Below, in pieces: positions 24,004 through 32,200 of a stretch of 64,000 nucleotides of DNA. Below the pieces are notes generated by a model, which saw only the letters and a program-made list of their open reading frames with translations, made no database searches and was not told where the DNA came from. The position numbers and the translations under genes are program-made. The DNA comes from Sphingomonadales bacterium (GTDB taxonomy: Bacteria > Pseudomonadota > Alphaproteobacteria > Sphingomonadales > Sphingomonadaceae). Location of the stretch: NCBI GenBank assembly GCA_016720115.1, contig JADJXT010000002.1:372001-436000 (forward strand), given 5' to 3'. Every line of letters starts with the position of its first letter. The first letter of the stretch is position 1.

Positions 24004-25221
24004 CTAGTTAGCGCGCTTCAATTCGATGATCGTCGCCCCGCTGCGCAGCACGTCCAACCTATCTCCCCACCATTGCGCCATTGCCACGCGTTCTTCCCAG
24101 TGTGCGCCGCGATGATAGGTGCCGCGCACCAAATCGCTGTCACGGTGTGCCAGTGCACGTTCGATAGCGTCAGGGTGCCATTTGCCGGATTCGTTCAACA
24201 GCGTCGACGCCATTGCGCGGAAACCGTGCGCCGTCATTTCGTCTGCGCCAAAGCCCATGCGGCGCAGCGCGACGTTGACGGTATTTTCCGACATGCAACC
24301 GTTCGGCTTGCCCTGTGCCGGAAACAGGAAACGACCTTCGCCTGATAGCGTCCGCAATTCGGCAAGATAGGCGAGCGCCTGCGTCGACAATGGCACAACA
24401 TGCTCGCGCCGCTTTTTCATGCGCGCGGCTGGAATGCGCCAGATTGCCGTGTCGAAATCAAATTCGGCCCATTCGGCTTGGCGCAACTCGCCCGGCCGGA
24501 CAAAGACATGCGGCGACAATTGCAGCGCCAGCTTTGTCAGCGGTGCGCCGCTGTAAGTGTCAATTGCGCGCAGCAACTCGCCAACGCGCTTGGGGTCGAC
24601 AATCGCCGCCAAATTCTTGACCTTTGGCGCAGCAACCGCGCCGCGCAGCAAAGAGGCCGGGTCAGCCTTCGCCCGCGCCGTCGCCACCGCATAGCGAAAA
24701 ACGCGGCTGGCAAAGGCCCGCGTCCGCTTGGCCGTTTCCAGTGCGTCGGCCTTTTCCTGCTTTTTCAGGATGACAAGCAATTCGTGCGCCTCAATCTGGT
24801 CGACCGGCCGCTTGCCAATCACCGGCCGCAACCATTCGCGCGCCCAGTGCAGTTTGGAAATGGTGGCGGGTGCCAGCCCCTCGCGTTCCAGCTTGGCGAT
24901 ATATTCCAGCGCGACTGCGTCAAAGGTCGTCGCGGCGGATAGCTTGGCAGCGATGCGCTTGCGCCGTTTTGCAGCGGCCGGGTCTTTGCCGCCAGCAATC
25001 GACGACTTGGCAGTGTCGCGGGCCTTGCGCGCCTCGCCCAGACTGACGGCCGGATATTTGCCAAGCGATAGCTTGCGCTCAATCCCGTCGATCCGGAATT
25101 TCAGCCGCCAAAGCTTCCCGCCGGACGCGGTGACGAGCAAATAAAGGCCCCCACCGTCCGCCATCTTATAATCCCGGTCACGCGGCTTTGCGGTTTTGAT
25201 CGCAATATCGGTTAGCGCCAT
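24004..25221 (-). CDS. int: P4-type tyrosine integrase adjacent to tRNA-Leu
   Basis: A 405-residue integrase. I chose the ATG at 25221 (MALTDIAIKTAKPRDRDYKM), since longer versions translate the AAGGCCCCC repeat. The N-terminus has the P4-family arm-binding (DUF4102) domain: DGGGLYLLVTASGGKLWRLKFR...LSLGKYPAVSLGEAR. Catalytic elements are HVFVRPGELRQAEW, HGFRAMASTLLNE and ALAHRDSDLVRGTYHR (Tyr). It catalyses integration at the tRNA-Leu 3' end, 155 bp away. A tandem repeat overlaps its promoter region, a possible autoregulatory site. Confidence 0.92.
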   Translation of the reverse strand: MALTDIAIKTAKPRDRDYKMADGGGLYLLVTASGGKLWRLKFRIDGIERKLSLGKYPAVSLGEARKARDTAKSSIAGGKDPAAAKRRKRIAAKLSAATTFDAVALEYIAKLEREGLAPATISKLHWAREWLRPVIGKRPVDQIEAHELLVILKKQEKADALETAKRTRAFASRVFRYAVATARAKADPASLLRGAVAAPKVKNLAAIVDPKRVGELLRAIDTYSGAPLTKLALQLSPHVFVRPGELRQAEWAEFDFDTAIWRIPAARMKKRREHVVPLSTQALAYLAELRTLSGEGRFLFPAQGKPNGCMSENTVNVALRRMGFGADEMTAHGFRAMASTLLNESGKWHPDAIERALAHRDSDLVRGTYHRGAHWEERVAMAQWWGDRLDVLRSGATIIELKRAN

Positions 25222-25238
25222 GGTCCAGCCCTTTCCAA

Positions 25239-25262
25239 AAAAGGCCCCCAAAAAGGCCCCCA
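25239..25262. repeat. tandem AAAAGGCCCCC repeat, right end
   Basis: This is identical to the block at 17886-17909. It starts 18 bp upstream of the integrase ATG, so it sits in the integrase promoter or leader, and lies 110 bp inside the right attachment site. It is a candidate integrase arm site and autoregulatory operator. Confidence 0.65.
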
Positions 25263-25371
25263 AATTTTATTGGCTTCTGGCGAACAAGAGCGACCGTCAG
25301 CGACCAACTTGTCGCTGAATATGGCAGAAATCCTAGGGTTTGTCGAGTGTTTGCGATTAACGCTGAACAGG

Positions 25372-25395
25372 AAAATGGTGCCCAGAAGAGGACTC
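25372..25395. mobile_element. right attachment site within tRNA-Leu 3' end
   Basis: AAAATGGTGCCC followed by AGAAGAGGACTC covers the CCA end and the 3' acceptor and T-arm portion of tRNA-Leu. It is the intact counterpart of 17810-17832. Integration here leaves the tRNA functional because the element supplies the same 3' sequence. Confidence 0.8.
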
Positions 25396-25462
25396 GAACC
25401 TCCACGCCCTTGCGAGCGCCAGCACCTGAAGCTGGTGCGTCTACCAATTCCGCCATCTGGGC
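25376..25462 (-). tRNA. tRNA-Leu (CAG)
   Basis: An 87-nt gene. On the minus strand the acceptor GCCCAGA pairs with TCTGGGC, followed by discriminator A and an encoded CCA. The D-arm GGCGGAATTGGTAGACGC is typical of tRNA-Leu, the anticodon stem-loop holds CAG, a variable arm is present and the T-loop reads GGTTCGAGTCC. It is the integration target of the element to its left and looks intact. Confidence 0.93.
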
Positions 25463-25800
25463 ACGGGATGCCCCGGCAAAGGCGCCGGACATCGGGTAGG
25501 CGCGCTCCTTTAACGGGTGGGCCGCGGTTGTCAACAGCGGTTTGGGGGTGGCTGGGGTTATTTGTTGGCTGTCGGGATTGGAGCGCCGCTTCCCGCTCGA
25601 TACGGTCCGGTTCCATCACGAATTGGCGCCAGAAATTCCGATTGGCATTCGGGGTCGCGCCCTTATTCCCCGGACCCTCGCGTGAAACAAAGATGGCGGC
25701 GCCCCCGCATTCGATCCCCTGCCCCCCTTGCGCAGAATCGCCCGCTGGTGCAAAGTGGCGTCCATCCATTCTCCCCCATTTCAAGACTGACGGGCAGGCA
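25463..25800. other. intergenic region, tRNA-Leu promoter side
   Basis: I see no gene here. A frame running from 25270 into the next gene exists but would read through the tRNA. The stretch holds the tRNA promoter and the leader of the following gene. Its sequence returns to ordinary chromosomal composition. Confidence 0.5.
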
Positions 25801-26721
25801 ATGAGCGAACTCAACGGTAAATTGATAACGGTCTTCGGCGGCGGCGGTTTTGTCGGGCGCTATGTGGTGCAGGCGCTGTGCGCGGCGGGTGCGCGGGTGC
25901 GCGTCGCGGTGCGGCACACGCGCATCGCCGAACATGTGAAGCCGCTGGGCAATCTGGGCCAGGTTTCGCTCGCCGCGTGCGACATCACCATGCCAGAGAC
26001 CGTCGCCAACGCGCTGATCGGTGCGGATATGGCGGTAAATCTGGTCGGCGCATTCGACAATCTGGATGTGGTCCAGCGGCAGGGTGCGGCAAATGTCGCC
26101 GATGCTGCGGCACAGGCAGGGCTTTCCGCCCTCGTCCACATGTCTGCGATCGGCGCCGATACTGCGAGCGAGGCCGAATATGGGCGCAGCAAGGCGGACG
26201 GCGAAGCGGCCGTACGCGCGGCCTTCCCCGCAGCCACCATCCTGCGCCCCTCGATCATCTTTGGCCGTGAGGATCAGTTCATCAACCGTTTCGCCGGGCT
26301 GATCCGGATGCTGCCGGTGGTGCCGGTGATCGGGGCCGAAACAAAGTTCCAGCCGGTGTTTGTCGGCGACGTGGCGCGCGCGGTGGTTGCGGCGCTGGCC
26401 GGGCCGGGCGGGCAGACGCTCGAACTGGGCGGGCCGCAGGTCTTCTCGATGCTGCAATTGAATGAATGGATCGCCAAGACGACTGGCCATAAGAAGCTGT
26501 TCGTGCCGGTGCCCGATGCGGCGGCGAAACTGCTCACCTTCATCCCTGCCGGGCCGATTTCTGCGGACCAGCTGAAGATGCTGGCGCATGATAATGTGGT
26601 TTCGGGCGCGAACGGGCTGGAGGCTCTCGGCATAATTGCAACGCCGCTCAATGCCGTCGCGCATGACTGGCTCAATATCTACCGCAAGCATGGCCGCTTT
26701 GCCGACGCGGCGGCGGCTTGA
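25801..26721 (+). CDS. NDUFA9-like NAD(P)-binding SDR protein
   Basis: A 306-residue atypical short-chain dehydrogenase. The nucleotide-binding loop is ITVFGGGGFVGRYVVQAL at residues about 8-25. LVHMSAIGADTASEAEYGRSKADGE follows, with the Tyr-x-x-x-Lys-like YGRSK, then ATILRPSIIFGREDQFINRF, the signature of the complex I NDUFA9/YwnB-like group. In alphaproteobacteria this gene is commonly chromosomal and linked to uppP, as here. The mitochondrial relative stabilises complex I; whether this protein does so is unknown. I use the ATG at 25801. Confidence 0.85.
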   Translation: MSELNGKLITVFGGGGFVGRYVVQALCAAGARVRVAVRHTRIAEHVKPLGNLGQVSLAACDITMPETVANALIGADMAVNLVGAFDNLDVVQRQGAANVADAAAQAGLSALVHMSAIGADTASEAEYGRSKADGEAAVRAAFPAATILRPSIIFGREDQFINRFAGLIRMLPVVPVIGAETKFQPVFVGDVARAVVAALAGPGGQTLELGGPQVFSMLQLNEWIAKTTGHKKLFVPVPDAAAKLLTFIPAGPISADQLKMLAHDNVVSGANGLEALGIIATPLNAVAHDWLNIYRKHGRFADAAAA

Positions 26722-26750
26722 GCGCACTGTTCCTGCAATCAACACAACTT

Positions 26751-26836
26751 CGTCATTCCCGCAAAGGCGGGAATCCATCCCCTGCCGGTCAAATTTAATC
26801 CACCGGAGTTGGACCCCCGCCTGCGCGGGGGTGACG
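26751..26836. repeat. CGTCA...TGACG intergenic palindromic repeat
   Basis: An 86-bp unit between two genes, with terminal inverted CGTCA and TGACG. Inside are two perfect 8-bp hairpins, ATTCCCGC/GCGGGAAT and ACCCCCGC/GCGGGGGT. The same design recurs at 44713-44803, 46418-46503 and 51247-51336. Confidence 0.7.
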
Positions 26837-26861
26837 AACAAGAGGAAAGAATGTGACTTGA

Positions 26862-27662
26862 ATGTCTGAATTCTGGACCGCCGTGATCCTTGGCATTGTC
26901 GAAGGGATTACCGAATTCCTCCCCGTTTCCTCGACCGGACACTTGATTCTCGCGACCGAGCTGATGGGTTATGACGCAAAGCGCTGGGCGCTGTTCAACA
27001 TCGCGATCCAGCCGGGGGCGATCCTTGCGATTGTCGTGCTCTACTGGCGGACTTTCTGGGAAATGTTCACCGGGCTTTTCAAATGGGACGCAAAGGCAGT
27101 GGCCTTTACCCGCAACCTGCTCCTGGCCTTCATCCCGGCGGTGGTGCTGGGGCTGGCCTTTGGCGATGCGATAGAGATGATGCTCGAAAATGCCGTCATC
27201 GTCGCATGGGCGCTGATCATCGGCGGCTTTGCGATATTGGTGGTGGAACGCTACGCCAAACCGCAGGAAATGGGCGGGGTCGCAGAAATCAGCTGGCAAC
27301 GCTCGGCGATGGTCGGTCTGGTGCAATGCCTCGCAATGGTTCCCGGCGTTTCGCGATCGGGCGCGACGATATTGGGCGCGATGGCGATGGGGGTCGATCG
27401 CAAGACCGCCGCCGAGTTCAGCTTCTTCCTCGCCCTCCCCACGCTGACCGGTGCGACGGTGTTGCAACTTTACAAGCACAGGAGCGAGGTGAGCGTCGAT
27501 GATCTGGGCCTGCTGGCGGTGGGCTTTGTGGTCTCGTTTCTGGTCGCCTGGGCGGTGGTGAAGGTCTTTCTCGCGGTGGTAACGCGCTATGGGTTTGGGC
27601 CCTTTGCCTGGTATCGAATCATCGCCGGAACAGCGGCCCTGATCTGGCTGAACATGAGATAG
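26862..27662 (+). CDS. uppP: undecaprenyl-diphosphatase UppP/BacA
   Basis: A 266-residue inner-membrane enzyme with about seven or eight membrane segments. Both family motifs are present: LGIVEGITEFLPVSSTGHLIL near residues 9-29 (catalytic Glu-rich region and PVSSTGH) and VPGVSRSGATILGAM (PGxSRSG) in the second half. It dephosphorylates undecaprenyl diphosphate, recycling the lipid carrier for peptidoglycan, and confers bacitracin resistance. It lies in the same direction as the NDUFA9-like gene, separated by a palindromic repeat. Confidence 0.95.
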   Translation: MSEFWTAVILGIVEGITEFLPVSSTGHLILATELMGYDAKRWALFNIAIQPGAILAIVVLYWRTFWEMFTGLFKWDAKAVAFTRNLLLAFIPAVVLGLAFGDAIEMMLENAVIVAWALIIGGFAILVVERYAKPQEMGGVAEISWQRSAMVGLVQCLAMVPGVSRSGATILGAMAMGVDRKTAAEFSFFLALPTLTGATVLQLYKHRSEVSVDDLGLLAVGFVVSFLVAWAVVKVFLAVVTRYGFGPFAWYRIIAGTAALIWLNMR

Positions 27663-27806
27663 GGCCGTTACGGACTATTTTTATTGGAATAAAGTTTCAA
27701 AATGAACTAACTTGGTTTCAAATACGGCAATTTAGGTCAGTATATTTGCCCTATATTACCCGAAGGAGCTTGAATATAGCTCAGATCCTTCGCTATGCGC
27801 CCCTGC

Positions 27807-29249
27807 ATGGCACAGGAACGCATGCTCAAATTTGTCGGCACAGGCCAATCCTTCCCTGAAAAGCGGGAGGCCAAACTGCGTGCCGAAGATTTCAACGAAA
27901 TCGCCAACCGCTACGCCCCCGAAAAGGCAAATGAGCAGGCCTCGCGCTGTTCGCAATGCGGCGTGCCTTATTGTTCGGTCCACTGCCCGCTCGGCAACCA
28001 CATCCCCGACTGGCTGCGACTGACTGCAGAGGGGCGGTTGCGCGAAGCCTATGAACTGTCGAACCTGACCAGTAGCATGCCCGAAATCTGCGGCCGCATC
28101 TGCCCGCAGGATCGCCTTTGCGAAGGCAATTGCGTGATCGAATTTTCAGGCCATGGCGCCGTCACCATTGGCAGCGTCGAGAAATATATCACCGACACCG
28201 CCTGGGCCGAAGGCTGGGTCGAACCGATAGAGGCAGGCCCTGCCCGCGGCCAATCGGTCGGCATCATCGGCGCAGGCCCCGGCGGGCTGACCGCGGCAGA
28301 ATATCTGCGCGTCGCAGGCTATGAGGTGCATGTCTATGATCGTCATGATCGCGCAGGCGGCTTGCTCACTTATGGCATCCCCGGCTTCAAGCTGGAGAAG
28401 GATGTGGTGATGCGGCGTGTCGAGCGACTCCGGGAAAGCGGCATAGTCTTCCACACAAATTTCGAAGTTGGCCGCGATGCTTCGCTCGACGAACTCCGGG
28501 CCAAGCATGATAGCGTGTTGATCGCCACCGGTGTGTATAAGGCGCGCGATATCAAGACGCCCGGCATCGGCCTGCCCGGCATCCACGCCGCACTCGACTA
28601 TCTGATTGCCTCCAACCGAAAGGGTTTTGGCGATGCTGTGCCCGCGTTCGACGGTGGTATGCTCGATGCCAAGGGCAGAAATGTCGTCGTCATCGGGGGC
28701 GGCGATACCGCAATGGACTGCGTCCGCACCGCGATCCGGCAGGGCGCAAAGTCGGTCAAATGCCTCTACCGCCGCGACCGTGACAATATGCCGGGCTCGA
28801 TGCGCGAAGTGGCCAATGCCGAGGAGGAAGGCGTCGAGTTTGTCTGGCTCTCCGCGCCCAAGGCATTCGATGGCAGGGATGCCGTTGAGAAAGTGCGTGT
28901 GAGCAAGATGCGCCTCGGTGCTCCCGACGCCAGCGGCCGCCGCGCGCCGGAAAGCGATCCTGAGGGCGATTTCACGCTCGATGCCGAAATGGTGATCATG
29001 GCGCTGGGCTTTGAACCCGAAGACTTGCCCACGCTGTTCAGCGCCCCCGACCTCAACGTCACCCGCTGGGGCACCATCCGTGCCGACCATGTGACCGGAA
29101 TGACGAACCTGCCCGGCGTTTTTGCGGTGGGGGACATTGTGCGCGGCGCGAGTCTTGTCGTCTGGGCGATCAAGGATGGCCGCGATGTGGTTGAACATAT
29201 GCACCGCTGGATGACAGGGAATCAGCTCAAGGAAAAGGTTGCGGCATGA
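27807..29249 (+). CDS. gltD: glutamate synthase small subunit, GltD
   Basis: A protein of about 480 residues. Starts at 27795, 27807 and 27822 are all in frame. 27822 has the best ribosome-binding site (AGGAA), while MAQERMLKFVG from 27807 fits the family. Two N-terminal Cys clusters, CSQCGVPYCSVHCP and CGRICPQDRLCEGNC, bind 4Fe-4S centres. The FAD site is VGIIGAGPGGLTAAEYL and the NADPH site VVIGGGDTAMDCVRTA. It takes electrons from NADPH and passes them to GltB for making glutamate from glutamine and 2-oxoglutarate. The stop overlaps the gltB start (ATGA). Confidence 0.93.
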   Translation: MAQERMLKFVGTGQSFPEKREAKLRAEDFNEIANRYAPEKANEQASRCSQCGVPYCSVHCPLGNHIPDWLRLTAEGRLREAYELSNLTSSMPEICGRICPQDRLCEGNCVIEFSGHGAVTIGSVEKYITDTAWAEGWVEPIEAGPARGQSVGIIGAGPGGLTAAEYLRVAGYEVHVYDRHDRAGGLLTYGIPGFKLEKDVVMRRVERLRESGIVFHTNFEVGRDASLDELRAKHDSVLIATGVYKARDIKTPGIGLPGIHAALDYLIASNRKGFGDAVPAFDGGMLDAKGRNVVVIGGGDTAMDCVRTAIRQGAKSVKCLYRRDRDNMPGSMREVANAEEEGVEFVWLSAPKAFDGRDAVEKVRVSKMRLGAPDASGRRAPESDPEGDFTLDAEMVIMALGFEPEDLPTLFSAPDLNVTRWGTIRADHVTGMTNLPGVFAVGDIVRGASLVVWAIKDGRDVVEHMHRWMTGNQLKEKVAA

Positions 29250-32200
29250 CCCACCACCTCCCCACCCCCGAACATGAACGCCTTGCCCGCGAAGGCATGT
29301 ACTATCCCGAAACCGAGCGCGATGCCTGCGGGGTCGGGTTGATCGCGGCGACCGATGGCAGGCCTTCGCGGCGCGTGGTCGCGGCGGGGATCGAGGCACT
29401 GAAGGCTGTCTGGCATCGCGGGGCAGTCGACGCCGATGGCAAGACCGGGGACGGTGCGGGGCTGCACGTCGATCTGCCGGCACGCTTTTTCGATGATGCA
29501 ATCACCGCAGCCGGGCACAAGCCGCAGCCAAACCGGCTTGCGGTCGGCATGGTCTTCCTGCCGCGCACCGATCTGGGTGCGCAAGAGGCTTGTCGCACGA
29601 TCGTCGAGGCCGAAATCATCGAGGCTGGCTATACCATCTATGGCTGGCGTCAGGTGCCGGTTGATGTCTCGGTAATTGGCGACAAGGCGCAGCGCACCCG
29701 CCCTGAAATCGAGCAGATCATGATCGCCGGTCCGATGCCGGAGGCCGCCGACGCAGCCGAATTTGAAAAGAATCTTTATCTCGTCCGCCGGAGGATCGAG
29801 AAGAAGGTCATAGCGGCGCAAATCCGCGATTTCTACATCTGCAGCCTGTCATGCCAGTCGATCGTCTACAAGGGGCTATTCCTCGCCGAGAGCCTTTCGA
29901 TCTTCTATCCTGATTTGCAGGACGAACGCTTTGAAAGCCGCGTAGCCGTCTTCCACCAGCGTTATTCGACCAACACCTTTCCGCAATGGTGGCTCGCTCA
30001 ACCCTTCCGCGCGCTGGCGCATAATGGTGAGATCAACACGATCCGGGGCAACCAGAACTGGATGAAGAGCCACGAAATCAAGATGGCTAGCATCGCGTTC
30101 GGCGACCATAGCGACGACATCAAGCCGGTGATCCCTGCGGGGGCATCCGATACCGGCGCGCTCGATGCGGTGTTCGAAACGCTGATCCGCTCAGGCAAGG
30201 AAGCACCAACGGCAAAGCTGATGCTGATCCCGGAGGCATGGCAATCCAAGCCCGACTTGCCCGCCAATCATAAGGCCATGTACGAATATATGGCGAGCGT
30301 GATGGAGCCGTGGGACGGCCCGGCGGCGCTGGCGATGACCGATGGCCATTGGGCGGTCGCAGGTGTCGACCGCAATGCGCTTCGCCCGCTGCGCTATAGT
30401 CGCACCAATGATGGCCTTTTGATCATCGGCTCCGAAACCGGGATGGTCATCGTGCCCGAAAACACCATTGTCGAAAAAGGCCGCCTCGGCCCCGGCCAGA
30501 TGATTGCGGTCAACCTTGACGAAGGAAAACTCTATCGCGATGCCGAACTCAAGGATCGGGTCGCTGCCGAACAGGATTATGCAGCGCTCGTAGGCGGGTT
30601 CCGCACAATATCCGATTTGCCCGCCGGAAGTGATGTGACGCTCGACTGGACCCGCGCCGAACTGACACGGCGACAGGTCGCCGCAGGCATGACGCTGGAG
30701 GATATGGAAATGATCCTCAGCCCGATGGTGGATGACGCCAAGGAAGCGGTCGGCAGCATGGGTGACGATACCCCTCTCGCGGTGATTTCGGACAAGCCGC
30801 GCATTATCAGCCAGTTCTTCCGGCAGAATTTCAGCCAGGTCACAAACCCGCCGATAGACAGTTTGCGCGAACGGCATGTGATGAGCCTCAAGACGCGCTT
30901 TTCGAACCTTGCCAACATCCTGGATGAAACCGGACAGAACAGCGACGTTCTGGTGCTCGAAAGCCCGGTTTTGACCAATGCTGAATGGGGTCGGCTGAAG
31001 GCGGCATTTGGCAAAGCTGCCGCCGACATTGACTGCACATATGATGTTGCGGCGGGACAGGAAGGGCTTCGCGCGGCAATCCGCCGGATTCGCGAAATGG
31101 CGGAGGCTGCCGTACGTTCCGGCCAGACGGAATTGTTCCTGACCGATATGGACATCAAGGCCGAACGCGTCGCGATCCCGATGATCCTGGCTGCGGCGGC
31201 GGTGCATACGCATTTGGTGCGCGCTGGGCTGCGCAGCTACGCCTCAATCAATGCACGCTCGGCCGAATGCCTCGATACGCATTATTTCGCAGTGCTGATC
31301 GGCGTCGGCGCGACAACGGTAAACGCCTATCTGGCAGAGGCAGCGATTGCCGACCGGCATGGCAGAGGGTTGTTCGGCACCATGAGCCTTGAAGGCGCGA
31401 TCGAAAATTATCGTACCGCGATCAACGAAGGCCTGCTCAAGATCATGTCGAAAATGGGGATCGCGGTGATCTCCAGCTATCGCGGCGGTTACAATTTCGA
31501 GGCGGTGGGTTTGTCTCGCGCGCTGGTCAACGATTTCTTCCCCGGAATGCCGAACAAGATTTCGGGCGAAGGCTATCAGTCGCTGTTCGTCAATGCTGCC
31601 GAACGCCATGCCGACGCCTTCGACGCGGCGGTCGCGCGGCTTCCCGTCGGCGGTTTCTACAAACAACGCAAGGATGGCGAGACGCACGCCTATTCGGCTG
31701 GGCTGATGCACCTGCTGCAAAGCGCGGTCGCGAAGGACAGCTATTCGACCTATCTGCAATTTGCAGCGGGCGTTCGCGAATTGCCGCCTATCTATCTGCG
31801 CGACCTGATGGAGTTCAATTACCCCAAAGAAGGCGTGGCGCTCGACGAGGTGGAGGCGATCACCGAAATCCGGAAGCGTTTCGTCACACCGGGAATGTCG
31901 CTGGGCGCGCTGTCGCCCGAGGCGCACGAAACGCTTGCGATTGCGATGAACCGCATTGGCGCCAAGGCGGTTTCGGGTGAAGGCGGCGAGGACAGCAAGC
32001 GCTTCACGCCGTACGAGAATGGCGATAATGCCAACAGCGTGATCAAGCAGATCGCCAGCGGTCGTTTCGGTGTCACCGCCGAATATCTGGGCGCGTGCGA
32101 GGAAATCGAGATCAAGGTTGCCCAAGGTGCAAAGCCGGGCGAAGGCGGCCAGTTGCCCGGTTTCAAGGTGACCGAGATGATCGCGCGGCTGCGGCATTCG

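Larger units (their letters stand above)
17810..25395. mobile_element. integrative element at tRNA-Leu carrying type III R-M
   Basis: The element is defined by direct repeats of the tRNA-Leu 3' end at 17810-17832 and 25372-25395, about 7.6 kb in all. It contains a P4-type integrase next to the tRNA, a second tyrosine recombinase, and mod and res, all on the minus strand. Tandem AAAAGGCCCCC repeats lie just inside both ends. Conjugation genes are absent, so it is a small island that depends on other elements to move between cells. Confidence 0.78.

Noticed and set aside
25270..25800. An N-terminal extension of the NDUFA9-like frame.
   Set aside because: It would translate through the tRNA-Leu gene, and the family starts at 25801.
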